Positions 1-8,894 of a stretch of 64,000 nucleotides of DNA are shown here, one piece after another. The DNA is taken from contig OY969912.1 of NCBI GenBank assembly GCA_963704505.1, positions 2,976,001-3,040,000 of the forward strand. Direction: 5' to 3'. The position numbers were made by a program, and so were the translations under genes. Below the pieces are notes generated by a model that saw only the letters and a program-made list of their open reading frames with translations, was not told where the DNA came from and ran no database searches. Numbering within the stretch: the stretch's first letter is position 1; the number at the start of each line of letters is the position of its first letter. The stretch is from VRUE01 sp963704505 (GTDB lineage: Bacteria > Actinomycetota > Thermoleophilia > Solirubrobacterales > 70-9).

Positions 1-657
1 TTCGGCGTCCCCTCCCGGCTCACGCCGCACGAGGTCGAGGTCGCCGTCGCCGGTGGCGCGGTGGTCATCGACGGCCGCACCAACGAGGAGTTCGACGAAT
101 CCCACATCGCCGGCGCCCTCAGTACCTCCGCCTATGACACCGGCTTCGCGACCAAGGTCTCGCGGGTCGCCCAGCCGGGCGCCGACCTGATCCTGCTCGC
201 CGCCTCCGACAGCGACGAGCGCCAGGCCGCCGAGCTGCTCGCCGCGGTCGGCCTCACCGTGCTCGGCTTCATCGAGGGCGGGATGACGGCGTGGCGGACA
301 GAGAGCCGCCCGGTCGAGAGCATCGAGCTGATCGACCCCGCCGAGCTCGCCACCCGGGTCGGATCCTCCGAGCCACCCCTCGTCCTCGATGTGCGCAACG
401 CGGCCGAGTACGCCGGCGAGCACATCCCCGGGTCGCTCCACATCCCCTATGGCGAGCTCGGCGAGAGGTTCGACGAGCTGCCCCGGGACCGGCAGATCGC
501 GACGATCTGCCGCGGCGGCAAACGCAGCGGCCTGGCGGCGTCGATCCTCCGTCGCGGGGGCTTCTCCGACGTCGTCCACGTCGGCCAGGGCGTCGGCGCC
601 TGGCGGGCGCTCGGAAACCCGGTCGAGAGCGCCGGGTCGGAGTCTCCCGCGAACTAG
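1..657 (+). CDS. Tandem rhodanese domains, C-terminal part of a larger protein
   Basis: The frame is open from base 1, so the start lies outside the window. Two rhodanese folds are visible. The first (about residues 20-100) has lost its catalytic loop: the expected Cys is absent and the segment reads LLAASDSDE. The second (about 113-205) has an intact loop, CRGGKRSG, whose Cys would carry the persulfide. Two rhodanese domains behind a metallo-beta-lactamase domain are a common actinobacterial arrangement (persulfide dioxygenase-like enzymes), so the missing N-terminus is probably that hydrolase; this is inferred, not seen. It converges on the carbonic anhydrase gene 13 bases downstream. Confidence 0.8.
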   Translation, partial: FGVPSRLTPHEVEVAVAGGAVVIDGRTNEEFDESHIAGALSTSAYDTGFATKVSRVAQPGADLILLAASDSDERQAAELLAAVGLTVLGFIEGGMTAWRTESRPVESIELIDPAELATRVGSSEPPLVLDVRNAAEYAGEHIPGSLHIPYGELGERFDELPRDRQIATICRGGKRSGLAASILRRGGFSDVVHVGQGVGAWRALGNPVESAGSESPAN

Positions 658-670
658 CTCCGGCTCCGCC

Positions 671-1159
671 TCAGTCGACCTCGCGCAGCGAGCCGGTCTC
701 AACCTCGTAGACGAATCCCCTGACGCTCTCGGTCCGAGGGATGAAAGGGCTCGACCTGATCGCCTCGATGCCGTCGCGGACATCGCCCTCGAGGTCGGAG
801 AAAGCGAGCGCCGACCACTTCGGCCGCGTTCCGGTCTCGGCCTCGAGCCGGTCAGCGAACTCGTCGTCCTTGAAGGTCAGCATGCCGCAGTCGGTGTGGT
901 GGATGAGGATGATCTCCTCGGTCCCCAGAAGGTTCTGGGAGATGGCGAGGGAGCGGATCACGTCGTCGGAGACGACGCCGCCGGCGTTGCGGATCACGTG
1001 GGCGTCCCCCTCGCTGAGGCCGAGGATCCCGTAGGGGTTGAGGCGCGCGTCCATGCAGGCAACGACGGCGACCTGCTTGGCCGGCGGCACTGGCAGGGCC
1101 GTGTCGACGCCCTTCGCGTAGGCGGCGCTGTTGGCTACGAGCTGGTCCGTCTGACTCAT
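671..1159 (-). CDS. canA: Beta-class carbonic anhydrase, Rv1284 type
   Basis: A 162-residue zinc enzyme that hydrates CO2 to bicarbonate in the cytoplasm. The ligands Cys35 (in CMDARL), His88 and Cys91 (in HHTDCGM) are present, with the Asp37-Arg38 dyad that orients the catalytic water. Numbering and flanking sequence resemble the short M. tuberculosis Rv1284 enzyme rather than long plant-type beta-CAs. The ATG at 1159 is chosen because AAAGGAGG lies just upstream; the open frame extends further but that part is intergenic. It is divergent from the acyl-CoA dehydrogenase gene that starts at 1318. Confidence 0.93.
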   Translation of the reverse strand: MSQTDQLVANSAAYAKGVDTALPVPPAKQVAVVACMDARLNPYGILGLSEGDAHVIRNAGGVVSDDVIRSLAISQNLLGTEEIILIHHTDCGMLTFKDDEFADRLEAETGTRPKWSALAFSDLEGDVRDGIEAIRSSPFIPRTESVRGFVYEVETGSLREVD

Positions 1160-1317
1160 GTTCTGCCTCCTTTTTGCATTGTTGAGTGAATTTATCAAGA
1201 TTGACGGGTCGGCTCGCCCGATCCGCATTACTTGAAAGTAGGAAGTGCTACTGTCCACTCGCTTTTCTGGCCCGGCCCCCGTCGGCGCCGAAACCGTCGA
1301 ATTGAGGAGAGGGATCT

Positions 1318-2535
1318 GTGGCTACCACGGCGACCAACGGCAACTCGGTGATCAAGCCCGACCACGGCGCCGAGCGCAAGCACATGATCTTCACCCAGGA
1401 GCACGAAGACCTGCGCGAGTCGATGCAGGCCTGGGTCCAGAAAGAGCTCTGGCCACACCGCAACGAGTGGGAGGAGACCACCTGGCCCGACTCGGTGATC
1501 AAGCGTGCCGGCGAACTCGGATTCCTCGGCCTCTGCTTCCCGGAGGAGTACGGCGGCCAGGGCGGCGACTACTACTACTCGCTGGTCCGCGCCGAGTGCA
1601 TGAGCTACACCGGATCGGGCGGCCTGAACATGGGCTTCGTCGTCCATACGGACATGGTCCTGCCCCCGATCGAGATGCTCGGCACCGACGAGCTCAAGAG
1701 CCGCTACCTGCCCCCGGCGATCGCCGGCGACACGATCGGCTGCCTCGGCATCACCGAGCCCGACGTCGGCTCCGACGTCGCCAACATCCGCACCACGGCG
1801 ATCCGCGACGGTGATGAATTCGTCGTCAACGGCTCGAAGATGTTCATCACCAACGGCGCCCGCGCCAACTTCATCGTCCTCGTCGTCAAGACCGACCCCG
1901 AGAAAACGCACGACGGGATCAGCCTGCTGGTCGTAGACCTGCGCGACGAGAACGGCGAGACGGTTCCCGGCTTCAGCGTCTCGCGCAAGCTCGAGAAGAT
2001 GGGCATGCACGCCTCCGACACGGCCGAACTGAGCTTCGAGGACGTCCGCGTCCCGGTCTCGAACCTGCTCGGCGAGGAAGGCAAGGGCTTCTACCACATC
2101 TCCTGGGAGCTCCAGAGCGAGCGGATGGTCGCCTGTGCCGGTGCCGTCGCCGGCGCCCAGCGCATGTTCGAGCGCACCCTCGAGTACGCCAAGGACCGCA
2201 AGGCGTTCGGCCGGCCGATCGGCAACTTCCAGGTGATCCGCCACAAGTTCGCCGAGATGGCGACCAAGATCGAGGCCGCCCGCCAGTTCACCTACGCGAC
2301 CGCCTGGCGCTACAAGAACGGCGAGTACCCGGTCCGCGAGATCTCCGAGTGCAAGCTCTACACCTCGCGGATCGCCTGCGAGGTCGCCGACGAGTGCATC
2401 CAGATCCACGGCGGCTACGGCTACATGAAGGAGTACGAGATCGAGCGCGCCTACCGCGACGTCCGGCTCAACCGGATCGGGGCGGGCACCGACGAGATCA
2501 TGCTCGAGGTGATCGGCCGCAGCTACGGGATCTAG
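1318..2535 (+). CDS. Acyl-CoA dehydrogenase
   Basis: A 405-residue FAD flavoprotein for alpha,beta-dehydrogenation of an acyl-CoA in fatty or branched-chain acid breakdown. It shows the family order: N-terminal helical domain, FAD/substrate loop ITEPDVGSD (145-153), C-terminal helices with the RKAFGRPI loop and the HGGYGYMKEYEIERAYRD signature near 364-381. The medium-chain-type Glu before GT is Ala here (GAGT, 388-391), so the base is probably Glu268 in LQSERM, the position used by isovaleryl- and long-chain enzymes. The GTG start follows GAGGAGAGGG. Close paralogue at 3253. Substrate cannot be told from sequence. Confidence 0.92.
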   Translation: MATTATNGNSVIKPDHGAERKHMIFTQEHEDLRESMQAWVQKELWPHRNEWEETTWPDSVIKRAGELGFLGLCFPEEYGGQGGDYYYSLVRAECMSYTGSGGLNMGFVVHTDMVLPPIEMLGTDELKSRYLPPAIAGDTIGCLGITEPDVGSDVANIRTTAIRDGDEFVVNGSKMFITNGARANFIVLVVKTDPEKTHDGISLLVVDLRDENGETVPGFSVSRKLEKMGMHASDTAELSFEDVRVPVSNLLGEEGKGFYHISWELQSERMVACAGAVAGAQRMFERTLEYAKDRKAFGRPIGNFQVIRHKFAEMATKIEAARQFTYATAWRYKNGEYPVREISECKLYTSRIACEVADECIQIHGGYGYMKEYEIERAYRDVRLNRIGAGTDEIMLEVIGRSYGI

Positions 2536-2549
2536 GCTCGGTCGCCGAC

Positions 2550-2987
2550 GTGTCCCACGTCGATCACATCCGGTCCTACTACGAGGCGCTGAACTCGGGT
2601 GACGCCGAGCGGGTGGCGTCACACTTCACCGAGGACGCGGTCCACTACTACACGCGCCTCGGCCCACACGAGGGTGCCGAGACGATCGGCGGCTACGCGG
2701 CCTTCGCGGTCAAGAACATCGAGGGGCGCTGGCACCTGGAGAATGCGATCGGAGAAGGGGATCAGGTCGCGATCGAGTGGACGATGACCTGGCGCCACCC
2801 TGAGTCGGGCGAGGCGCGGCTCGACCGTGGCGCCGAGTGGTTCCTGATGCGCGACGAAAAGATCGCCGAGGTCCGCGCCTACCACCACGGCGGCCCGAAG
2901 AACCCGTCGGGCGATCTGCTCGGCTTCGACCACGAGGGCCGCGGCCACACGATGCCGGGCGGCTCGAAAGTGCCGGCCGGCGGATGA
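2550..2987 (+). CDS. SnoaL-like (NTF2-fold) protein
   Basis: A 145-residue protein with the SnoaL-like start pattern: a helix HIRSYYEALNSGD, then a beta region HFTEDAVHYYTRLGPHEG and a late GAEWFLMRDEKIAEVRAYHH strand. Such cone-shaped folds serve as small hydrolases, isomerases or ligand binders; no catalytic set can be assigned. The GTG at 2550 is taken as the start because it precedes the fold by a few residues; no clear ribosome site is visible and it begins 14 bases after the dehydrogenase stop, so translation may be coupled. Likely cotranscribed with that gene. Confidence 0.75.
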   Translation: MSHVDHIRSYYEALNSGDAERVASHFTEDAVHYYTRLGPHEGAETIGGYAAFAVKNIEGRWHLENAIGEGDQVAIEWTMTWRHPESGEARLDRGAEWFLMRDEKIAEVRAYHHGGPKNPSGDLLGFDHEGRGHTMPGGSKVPAGG

Positions 2988-2999
2988 GGCGCGAAGAGA

Positions 3000-3179
3000 T
3001 CAGGTGCGGGTGATGATCACGGCAACCACGGTGACGACCGTAGAGACGATCACTCCGAGCATCGTCGTGCCCCAGAACTGGAACATCTGGTTCCGCAGCT
3101 CGCGGACATCGGCCCTCAACTCTCCGAACTGGCGATCGATCGAATTGAACCGATCGTCGAGTCGCTCGTCTGTCCACAT
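3000..3179 (-). CDS. Small coiled-coil protein with C-terminal membrane anchor
   Basis: A 59-residue protein. The first 33 residues form an amphipathic charged helix (RFNSIDRQFGELRADVRELR), typical of a short coiled coil, followed by a single membrane span of about 20 residues (LGVIVSTVVTVVAVII) and a short RT tail. The ATG at 3179 is preceded by GGAGCTGGAGC. The organisation recalls small holin-like or XhlA-like proteins, but no function can be assigned. It lies between two acyl-CoA dehydrogenase genes on the opposite strand. Confidence 0.65.
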   Translation of the reverse strand: MWTDERLDDRFNSIDRQFGELRADVRELRNQMFQFWGTTMLGVIVSTVVTVVAVIITRT

Positions 3180-3252
3180 GGTCCGCTCCAGCTCCATCGG
3201 GGTCGCAACGCTACGCGAGCCTAGCGCAGACAAAACACCGCATCTGTAACGA

Positions 3253-4431
3253 ATGACAGTCGTCAAAGACACAGGAGCTCGCGCCACTCTCCCCCCCTTC
3301 GGCGAGGAGCACGAGGAGCTGCGGGAGACGGTGCGGCGCTTCGTCGCCAAGGAGATCGCCCCCAACGTCGACGAGTGGGAGGAGGCGCGCGAATTTCCCC
3401 GTGAGCTCTACGCGCGCTGCGCCGAGCTCGGCTTCATGGGGCTGAAGTTCCCCGAGGAGTACGGCGGCCAGGGCGGCACCCACCTGCACGACGCGGTCTG
3501 GGTCGAAGAGCTGGCCCGCTCGGGCGGCTCCGGTGGAGTGGCCGCCGGCCTCAACGCCCACGCCTCGATCGCGATGCCGCCGATCTTCAACTTCGGCACC
3601 GAGGAGCAGAAGCAGCGCTGGCTGGTCCCGGGAATCGCGGGCGAAAAGATCGGCGCGCTCGGGATCACCGAGCCCGGCGCCGGCTCCGACGTCGCCGGGA
3701 TCACCACCTTCGCCGAGAAGGTCGACGGCGGCTACGTCGTCAACGGCGCCAAGACGTTCATCACCAACGGCGTCCGCGCCGACTTCCTCGTCTGTGCGGT
3801 GAAGACGACGAAGGAGGGTGGGCACGGCGGCATCTCCTTCCTCGTGCTCGAGAAGGAGATGCCCGGCTACGAGGTCGCCGCCAAGCTCGAGAAGCTCGGC
3901 TGGCATTCATCCGACACCGGCGAGCTCTCCTTCACCGACGTCGAGGTTCCCGAGGAGAACCTGCTCGGCGAGGAGAACCAGGGCTTCCGGCTGATCATGT
4001 TCAACTTCGCCTGGGAGCGGTTGCTGATGGCGATCGGCGCCGTCGGCGGCATGCAGCGCCTGATCGAAACGGCGGTCGACTACGCCAAGGAGCGAAAGGC
4101 CTTCGGCCGCCCGATCGGCAACTTCCAGGTGATCCGCCACAAGATCGCCGAGATGTCCGTCAAGGCCGACACCTCGAAGGCGATCACCTACAACGCCCTG
4201 CGCCTCTTCCACGAAGGCAAGGACTGCATCCAGGAGGTGACGATGGCGAAGCTCATCACGCAGCGCGGCATCCTCGAGATCGCCGACGAGTGCCTGCAGA
4301 TCCACGGCGGATACGGCTATATGCGCGAGTACGGGATCGAGCGCGCCGTCCGCGATGCCCGCCTCGGCCCGATCGGCGGCGGGACGGACGAGATCATGAA
4401 GGAGATCTTGGGGAAACAGCTGGGCCTCTAG
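3253..4431 (+). CDS. Acyl-CoA dehydrogenase
   Basis: A 392-residue paralogue of the protein at 1318, with ITEPGAGSDVAGI (138-150) in the FAD loop, FGRPIGNFQVIRHK in the middle of the C-terminal domain and HGGYGYMREYGIERAVRD near the end. The Glu of the medium-chain enzymes is replaced (GGGT), and Glu255 in AWERLL sits at the isovaleryl/long-chain base position. The ATG at 3253 is used; a spacer of 73 bases separates it from the divergent small membrane gene. The two dehydrogenases may act on different chain lengths of one pathway; that is inference. A relic of a very similar 3' end lies at 6419. Confidence 0.92.
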   Translation: MTVVKDTGARATLPPFGEEHEELRETVRRFVAKEIAPNVDEWEEAREFPRELYARCAELGFMGLKFPEEYGGQGGTHLHDAVWVEELARSGGSGGVAAGLNAHASIAMPPIFNFGTEEQKQRWLVPGIAGEKIGALGITEPGAGSDVAGITTFAEKVDGGYVVNGAKTFITNGVRADFLVCAVKTTKEGGHGGISFLVLEKEMPGYEVAAKLEKLGWHSSDTGELSFTDVEVPEENLLGEENQGFRLIMFNFAWERLLMAIGAVGGMQRLIETAVDYAKERKAFGRPIGNFQVIRHKIAEMSVKADTSKAITYNALRLFHEGKDCIQEVTMAKLITQRGILEIADECLQIHGGYGYMREYGIERAVRDARLGPIGGGTDEIMKEILGKQLGL

Positions 4432-4461
4432 GGCACGTTTCGATTTCTAGAGCCATCACCG

Positions 4462-5382
4462 TCACCCGCGCAGCTCGGCTCCCAGCCGGGTCGCGAGCCG
4501 CACCGAGGCTTCGATCTCGACCTTGCGGATCGAGACGCTCTCGACGTTGAGCCCGAACGGGGTCCCCAACCTCCGGCAGAACGCGATCAGGTCAACGGCC
4601 GTCGCGACCGCCTGCTCGTAAGAGGCATCGAGGGTGTCGTCGGCGTGGCGCAGCTCGTTCTCGATCCAGCGCGGGACGCTCACACCGAGCCACCGGAGGA
4701 ACTCCAAGGTTTTGAGAGAACCGCAGACCGAGAAGCTGAACATGATCGGCACCGGCTCGAGGTTCCGCGCGGCGCACTCGTGGTGGTAGTCGGAGATCAG
4801 GTTTTTGGCCGCGTTGACGTCGTAGACGATCTGGGTGATGAAGAAGGAGCAGCCTGCGGCCTGCTTCGCGATGAGGCGCAAATGCTCATCCCCCTGGCGG
4901 GCGTGTCGCTCGGAGATCGCGACCCCACCGAGCGGCAGCTCCGGCTGAGTCTCCTCGCGCAGCTCGTAGGCTCGGGCGAGCGAGGTGTGTACAGCCTTCT
5001 CGCGCGAGGAGGACCCGACGAACACCGCGAGCGCCCGGGAGGGATCCTGCTCCTCCAACCAGGAGCGGAAACGGTCCTCTCGGTACTTGCCGGTCGCGCG
5101 GTAGACGATGGCGGGAACCTCCAGCCGGGCGAGATCACGGGCGAGATAGTCGGCGGGGTCCATCGTCGGCAGGAACGGGAACGGGCGCTCGTCGGGATTA
5201 CGGTCGCTTTCGTCGTCGATGTCGTAGAGGACGAGGCCGTCGATGGCCAACCCATCTAGCCGCTCGAGGGTGATCCGGGCGATTTCCGCGGCCTCCTCCG
5301 GGCTCGTCGTCAGTCGCGGCGGCGTCACCGCGAAGAGCAGGAACTCGCCCGAGCGAGCAGCTATGCCTCGTTGCAGATTCAC
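4462..5382 (-). CDS. Methylenetetrahydrofolate reductase-like protein (MetF family)
   Basis: A 306-residue protein with the TIM-barrel features of MetF: an early FAVTPPR strand, IDGLVLYDIDDES in place of the usual strand-2 segment, then AAGCSFFITQIVYD, the MetF family stretch in which a flavin enzyme reads out substrate. Family members reduce 5,10-methylene-THF to 5-methyl-THF with FAD. Actinobacterial relatives are divergent and some lack proven MetF activity, so the exact reaction is unproven. The GTG at 5382 gives the usual family length; longer in-frame sequence upstream looks non-coding. Convergent with the dehydrogenase at 3253, divergent from the Ddn-like gene. Confidence 0.75.
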   Translation of the reverse strand: MNLQRGIAARSGEFLLFAVTPPRLTTSPEEAAEIARITLERLDGLAIDGLVLYDIDDESDRNPDERPFPFLPTMDPADYLARDLARLEVPAIVYRATGKYREDRFRSWLEEQDPSRALAVFVGSSSREKAVHTSLARAYELREETQPELPLGGVAISERHARQGDEHLRLIAKQAAGCSFFITQIVYDVNAAKNLISDYHHECAARNLEPVPIMFSFSVCGSLKTLEFLRWLGVSVPRWIENELRHADDTLDASYEQAVATAVDLIAFCRRLGTPFGLNVESVSIRKVEIEASVRLATRLGAELRG

Positions 5383-5576
5383 GCGCGAAACCGTAGCCGA
5401 GGGCCGGACGGGCCCGAGGCAAACACCGTATGGCCCCCAGCTCGAACAAGCTCCAATCCGAGCCGCCTCCTTCCGCCCCTGACAGCGCGGTCCACACGAG
5501 AATCGGCGAGCGCTCCTTGCCAGCCAACCGGGATACGATGCGGGTCCGGCAATTCGCGAAAGCGGGAAGCAAAAAA

Positions 5577-6059
5577 ATGAGCGCGTGGGGACGAACGGTC
5601 GCAGCAACCTCCGAGTTCGCGAACAGGAATGGCATCTACCTCGGACGCCGATCGACTCGGCTGCACGTCGCCCTTTACCGACGGACCGACGGGCGGTTCG
5701 CCAACCACATCCCAGGCTGGCCGGCTGCCAGAATCGTCCTGGTCGACCACGTCGGCGCCAAGAGCGGCCGCACACGGACCTCCCCGCTGATGTACCAAGA
5801 GGACGGCGACGCGATCGTCGTCATGGCATCGAAGGCAGGCCAGCCATCGAACCCTGCCTGGTTCCACAACCTCCGCGCCAACCCTGACACCACGGTTCAG
5901 ATCGGGCCGACGGTCCGGCAGGTCCGCGCCCGGGTCGCGGACGGCGATGAGCGCGACCGTTTGTGGGCGAGGTTCGTGGCGATGTACCCAGGGTCGGAGG
6001 CCTACCAGCGCAACGCCGGAGAACGCCTGATCCCGATCGTGGTCCTGTCGCCGCGGTAA
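5577..6059 (+). CDS. Ddn-family (F420-dependent nitroreductase-like) protein
   Basis: A 160-residue split beta-barrel protein of the family that includes mycobacterial Ddn. Family marks are the N-terminal helix before LYRRTDGRF, the core VDHVGAKSGRTRTSPLMY, ASKAGQPSNPAWFHNLRANP, and the closing RLIPIVVL strand. Members bind deazaflavin F420 and reduce quinones or nitro compounds, usually at the membrane. The ATG at 5577 follows GGGAAG and gives exactly the length of the paralogue at 33687; an ATG at 5538 is an alternative. The segment AGQP replaces the more common GG-P loop. Substrate unknown. Confidence 0.82.
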   Translation: MSAWGRTVAATSEFANRNGIYLGRRSTRLHVALYRRTDGRFANHIPGWPAARIVLVDHVGAKSGRTRTSPLMYQEDGDAIVVMASKAGQPSNPAWFHNLRANPDTTVQIGPTVRQVRARVADGDERDRLWARFVAMYPGSEAYQRNAGERLIPIVVLSPR

Positions 6060-6073
6060 TCGGTTCGGCCTGA

Positions 6074-6253
6074 ATGGCCGGCCTCATCATCGGAGTTGGA
6101 CTGCTATTGGCCGGGGCATCCGCGGTCGCCGCTGGGCGCCGCCGTGCGTCGACATGGATGGCAAGGCTCGGGTGGCTACTGATCGCGTTGGCGGCGTTGT
6201 ACCTCCTGATCGGCGTGATGGCCGAATTCGGGCCGGATCTGACCCAGGACTGA
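6074..6253 (+). CDS. Small two-span membrane protein
   Basis: A 59-residue frame starting at ATG 6074, 14 bases after the Ddn-like gene. It encodes two hydrophobic segments, residues about 2-19 and 33-50, separated by a basic turn GRRRASTWMAR, and a short acidic tail. Codon use is high-GC in third positions, as in real genes here. No ribosome site is obvious, so coupling to the upstream gene is likely. No family recognised. Confidence 0.5.
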   Translation: MAGLIIGVGLLLAGASAVAAGRRRASTWMARLGWLLIALAALYLLIGVMAEFGPDLTQD

Positions 6254-6418
6254 TCCCTCTGTAGGAGGCGCGCTCGACGACTAGCAAGGTGGTTATTCAC
6301 ACATACGCGCGGACGCAGGAAATCCAGATCATCCGCGGTCACTGACGATCATTCGAATAGGACTCGCAGCGGGTTGATGTGTTCGAATGTTCCAAGTTGC
6401 CCGACCGTCCTGGGACCC

Positions 6419-6454
6419 ATGAAGGAGATTTTGGGTAAGCAACTCGGACCGTAG
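6419..6454 (+). pseudogene. Relic of an acyl-CoA dehydrogenase 3' end
   Basis: Twelve codons read MKEILGKQLGP-stop, differing only in the last residue from the C-terminus of the dehydrogenase that ends at 4431 (MKEILGKQLGL-stop), with several silent differences. Upstream bases TGGGACCC recall the GGGACGGACG that precedes this point in the intact gene, but the rest of the gene is gone. It has no start signal and sits in a 210-base gap. It looks like the scar of a deleted or recombined paralogue. Confidence 0.6.
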
Positions 6455-6463
6455 GCACCAGCA

Positions 6464-8350
6464 CTACGAGCCGGTGAAGCTCCAGGTGTCTTCCGTCGCC
6501 GGGCCGGCGCCCTCGGGCGTGCTGAACTGGCCGGAGAGCAGGACGGAGCTGTTGCTTTTCTGTACCTGGTCGAGGGAGGTTTCCTCGCCGAACGGGTCGG
6601 GATCGCCGATTTCAAAGTAGTTCACGTCGATCGGTTCCTGACGGTCGGATTCACTGCAACCGGGGCTGAAATGGACGTCGAACATCGGGGGGTTCAGCGG
6701 GTCCCCGTTGGCGCGAATCGAGTAGTAGTACGGCTCCGACTCCGGATTTGGAGCTTCAGGCCTGCTGCTGACGTCGTCGAGGGTAAGTCCCGTCGCGCCG
6801 AGGGCGCTGTTCTCCATTGCGGGTGCGCTTCCCGACCCGCCGTAGGTGATCGTGCAGCCCACGCCCGCAGGCGCGGACCCGGTCACTTCCCAATCCACCG
6901 ACGCGCTCTCCACTTCATATGGAATCGCGGTCAGCCCCTCCACCGATTGCGGGAAGAGCGGGCTGCGGAGATAGGTCGCCGTGCCGTGGACCGTCTCTTT
7001 CCACCCCGGGCGGATGGAGGCGGTGAAGACGCGGGTCCAGGTGCCGTCGAAGCGCTGAGGGAAATGGGACTTGTCGAAGACGATGACGACGTGACCGCCC
7101 ACCCCCTTCCCCCTCTTGGAGACATGGCTGAGCTGCACGTCGTCGGTGCCACCCGCGGTGGCGGTGGCGGGAGCGGTGTAGGTGAAGTGCGCATCCGTGT
7201 TCGCCTGCGCCTGAGCGGGAGAGACGCGGCCCGCTCCGTTGTACTCCGTGACCAGCCCCGGGAAGGTCTGGTCATGGTGGTCGGCCAGGTGAGCGACGAT
7301 GTCCACTGTGCCGCCGGGGGCGACATGAACGGTCGGCGAATCGGGCACGATCTTCACGCAGACGCCGTTCGGGGTGCTTCTCAACATCGCCTCGATGAAT
7401 ACGTGAGCAAGACCTTCGGCCACCCAGACCCCGAGTGGATGCCCGCCGATCACGATGTTGTCATCGGTGCCCGTCGTGACGGTCGTCGGCAGATCGAAAT
7501 GGCCCCCGGCGCCGGTCGGCTGGAAGTTACTCAGCGACACGTCTCCGCCGACCGAGCGGGTCGTGTGCCTCGTGCTGACCGCGAAGGACCAGGTGCCGTT
7601 GACCTCAACCGAGGCGATGTGAGCGGTTTCGTCAAAATGGGCCGAGATCTCGGCGTGAAGGGTCGAGACCTCCGTGATCGTCCGGGGGCCCGCGATCCGG
7701 TAGTCGCGCAGCTTGAAATCGAGGGTTCCGTGGGCGATTCCGGCTGCATCCGGGCACTTGTTGATCAGGTCCGTGACCGTGATCTCCTTGCTGCTCGAAG
7801 CAGAGCGGGGGCCGGTGACACGCGTGGCCTTCGTCAACGACCCGGTCACGAATGACTCGCCCGTATCGTCGGCAGTGTCCAGCTTCTTGTACTGGGCGTC
7901 ATATGTGGTTTCGGTTCCGCCGACGGACGCCACGGCAAATCCGCCATCGGCGCCCTTCGTCCGTGCGGCGCGAGCGAGCGGTACCGCTGCGGGGGGCGCA
8001 TGCGCCTTGGATTCCGAGCCGAGGGTGGAGTCGGTCTTTGCGTCGGTCGCGGCCACCTGCCGTGCGGCCTTGCTGCGAAACGCGCGGGCTACCTCGACGG
8101 GCACGAACCGGATCGCGAACGCCCGAACTCTGCTCTGCAAAGCCGCGAACGAGCTGGGAACCGTCACTTTCTTCAGGGCGCAGCCCGTCGCATGGTCCGC
8201 AGGCCCGCCCGCGCGGTGGACGTAGGCGATCGTGGTCTTGACCTCATTCGAGGCACAGTGCGCAGACCGCTTGGCGCCCCAGGCTGCTGATGCCACGAGC
8301 ATTGAAATAACGGCCGCCGACACAAGTCCCACCGTGAGTATCCGGCGCAT
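6464..8350 (-). CDS. Large secreted protein of unknown function
   Basis: A 628-residue protein with a Sec signal peptide (MRRILT, hydrophobic core, cleavage near AAWG-AKRS). The mature part is rich in Thr, Ser and beta-strand. Residues about 330-430 look like an Ig-like domain: HVAPGGTVDIVAHLADHH, then FPGLVTEYNGAGRVSP and TAPATATAGGTDDVQLSHVS. Two Cys in GVGCTITYGG and SPGCSESDRQ suggest an extracellular disulfide. No catalytic motif or cell-wall anchor was found. The ATG at 8350 fits the signal peptide exactly. Downstream of it lies only the relic at 6419. Confidence 0.75.
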   Translation of the reverse strand: MRRILTVGLVSAAVISMLVASAAWGAKRSAHCASNEVKTTIAYVHRAGGPADHATGCALKKVTVPSSFAALQSRVRAFAIRFVPVEVARAFRSKAARQVAATDAKTDSTLGSESKAHAPPAAVPLARAARTKGADGGFAVASVGGTETTYDAQYKKLDTADDTGESFVTGSLTKATRVTGPRSASSSKEITVTDLINKCPDAAGIAHGTLDFKLRDYRIAGPRTITEVSTLHAEISAHFDETAHIASVEVNGTWSFAVSTRHTTRSVGGDVSLSNFQPTGAGGHFDLPTTVTTGTDDNIVIGGHPLGVWVAEGLAHVFIEAMLRSTPNGVCVKIVPDSPTVHVAPGGTVDIVAHLADHHDQTFPGLVTEYNGAGRVSPAQAQANTDAHFTYTAPATATAGGTDDVQLSHVSKRGKGVGGHVVIVFDKSHFPQRFDGTWTRVFTASIRPGWKETVHGTATYLRSPLFPQSVEGLTAIPYEVESASVDWEVTGSAPAGVGCTITYGGSGSAPAMENSALGATGLTLDDVSSRPEAPNPESEPYYYSIRANGDPLNPPMFDVHFSPGCSESDRQEPIDVNYFEIGDPDPFGEETSLDQVQKSNSSVLLSGQFSTPEGAGPATEDTWSFTGS

Positions 8351-8398
8351 GTCCCCAGTATCCGCGATTTATGCTCCTTGGACACATGGGACCCGCCA

Positions 8399-8884
8399 CT
8401 ACCTCGGCGGCGGGGTCGCGTAGTTCTTCCGCACATCAGGGTCGAGACCATCGAGTAGGCCCTGGAGTCCCTGCGCCAGGGCGCCGAACTCGACCTGACC
8501 GATCTGCGCTGCCCAGTCGGATTCGATCTCGACTATCGCTCGCCGGCCGGCCCGCATCGCGGTCCAGCCCCGCTCGGTGAGACAGACGAGCTTCGCGCGG
8601 CCGTCGCTCGGGTCGGGCCGCCGCTCCAGATAGCCCATTCTCTCCAGGTCGTCGACCAGCTCCGAGGTCGCGGAGAGAGACGAGTCTGACCAGCGGGCGA
8701 GGTCCGTCAGCCGGGTCCCCTCGGCCTTGATGGTTCCGAAGACTTGGAGGTGCGCCGGCCGGATCCCGCCGACGTCCTCGCTCGAGGCGCCGCGGCTCGC
8801 GAGCTCGGCGCGGAACAACCGCTGCAAGTTGCCGAGCAGTTGCCCGATCGGGAGTCGCTGCGGAGCTTGCTCGGGCTCGGCCAC
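8399..8884 (-). CDS. MarR-family transcriptional regulator
   Basis: A 161-residue winged-helix repressor. The DNA-binding region reads TRLTDLARWSDSSLSATSELVDDLERMGYLERR, and the wing DPSDGRAKLVCLTERG is the classical MarR DxRxxxxxLTxxG pattern. Members bind as dimers to palindromes and release on binding phenolic or lipophilic ligands. The start is a GTG at 8884. Two abutting 15-base palindromes lie in the 68-base gap to the divergent cupin gene, which is the obvious target along with its own promoter. Confidence 0.9.
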   Translation of the reverse strand: MAEPEQAPQRLPIGQLLGNLQRLFRAELASRGASSEDVGGIRPAHLQVFGTIKAEGTRLTDLARWSDSSLSATSELVDDLERMGYLERRPDPSDGRAKLVCLTERGWTAMRAGRRAIVEIESDWAAQIGQVEFGALAQGLQGLLDGLDPDVRKNYATPPPR

Positions 8885-8894
8885 CGACGAGATG

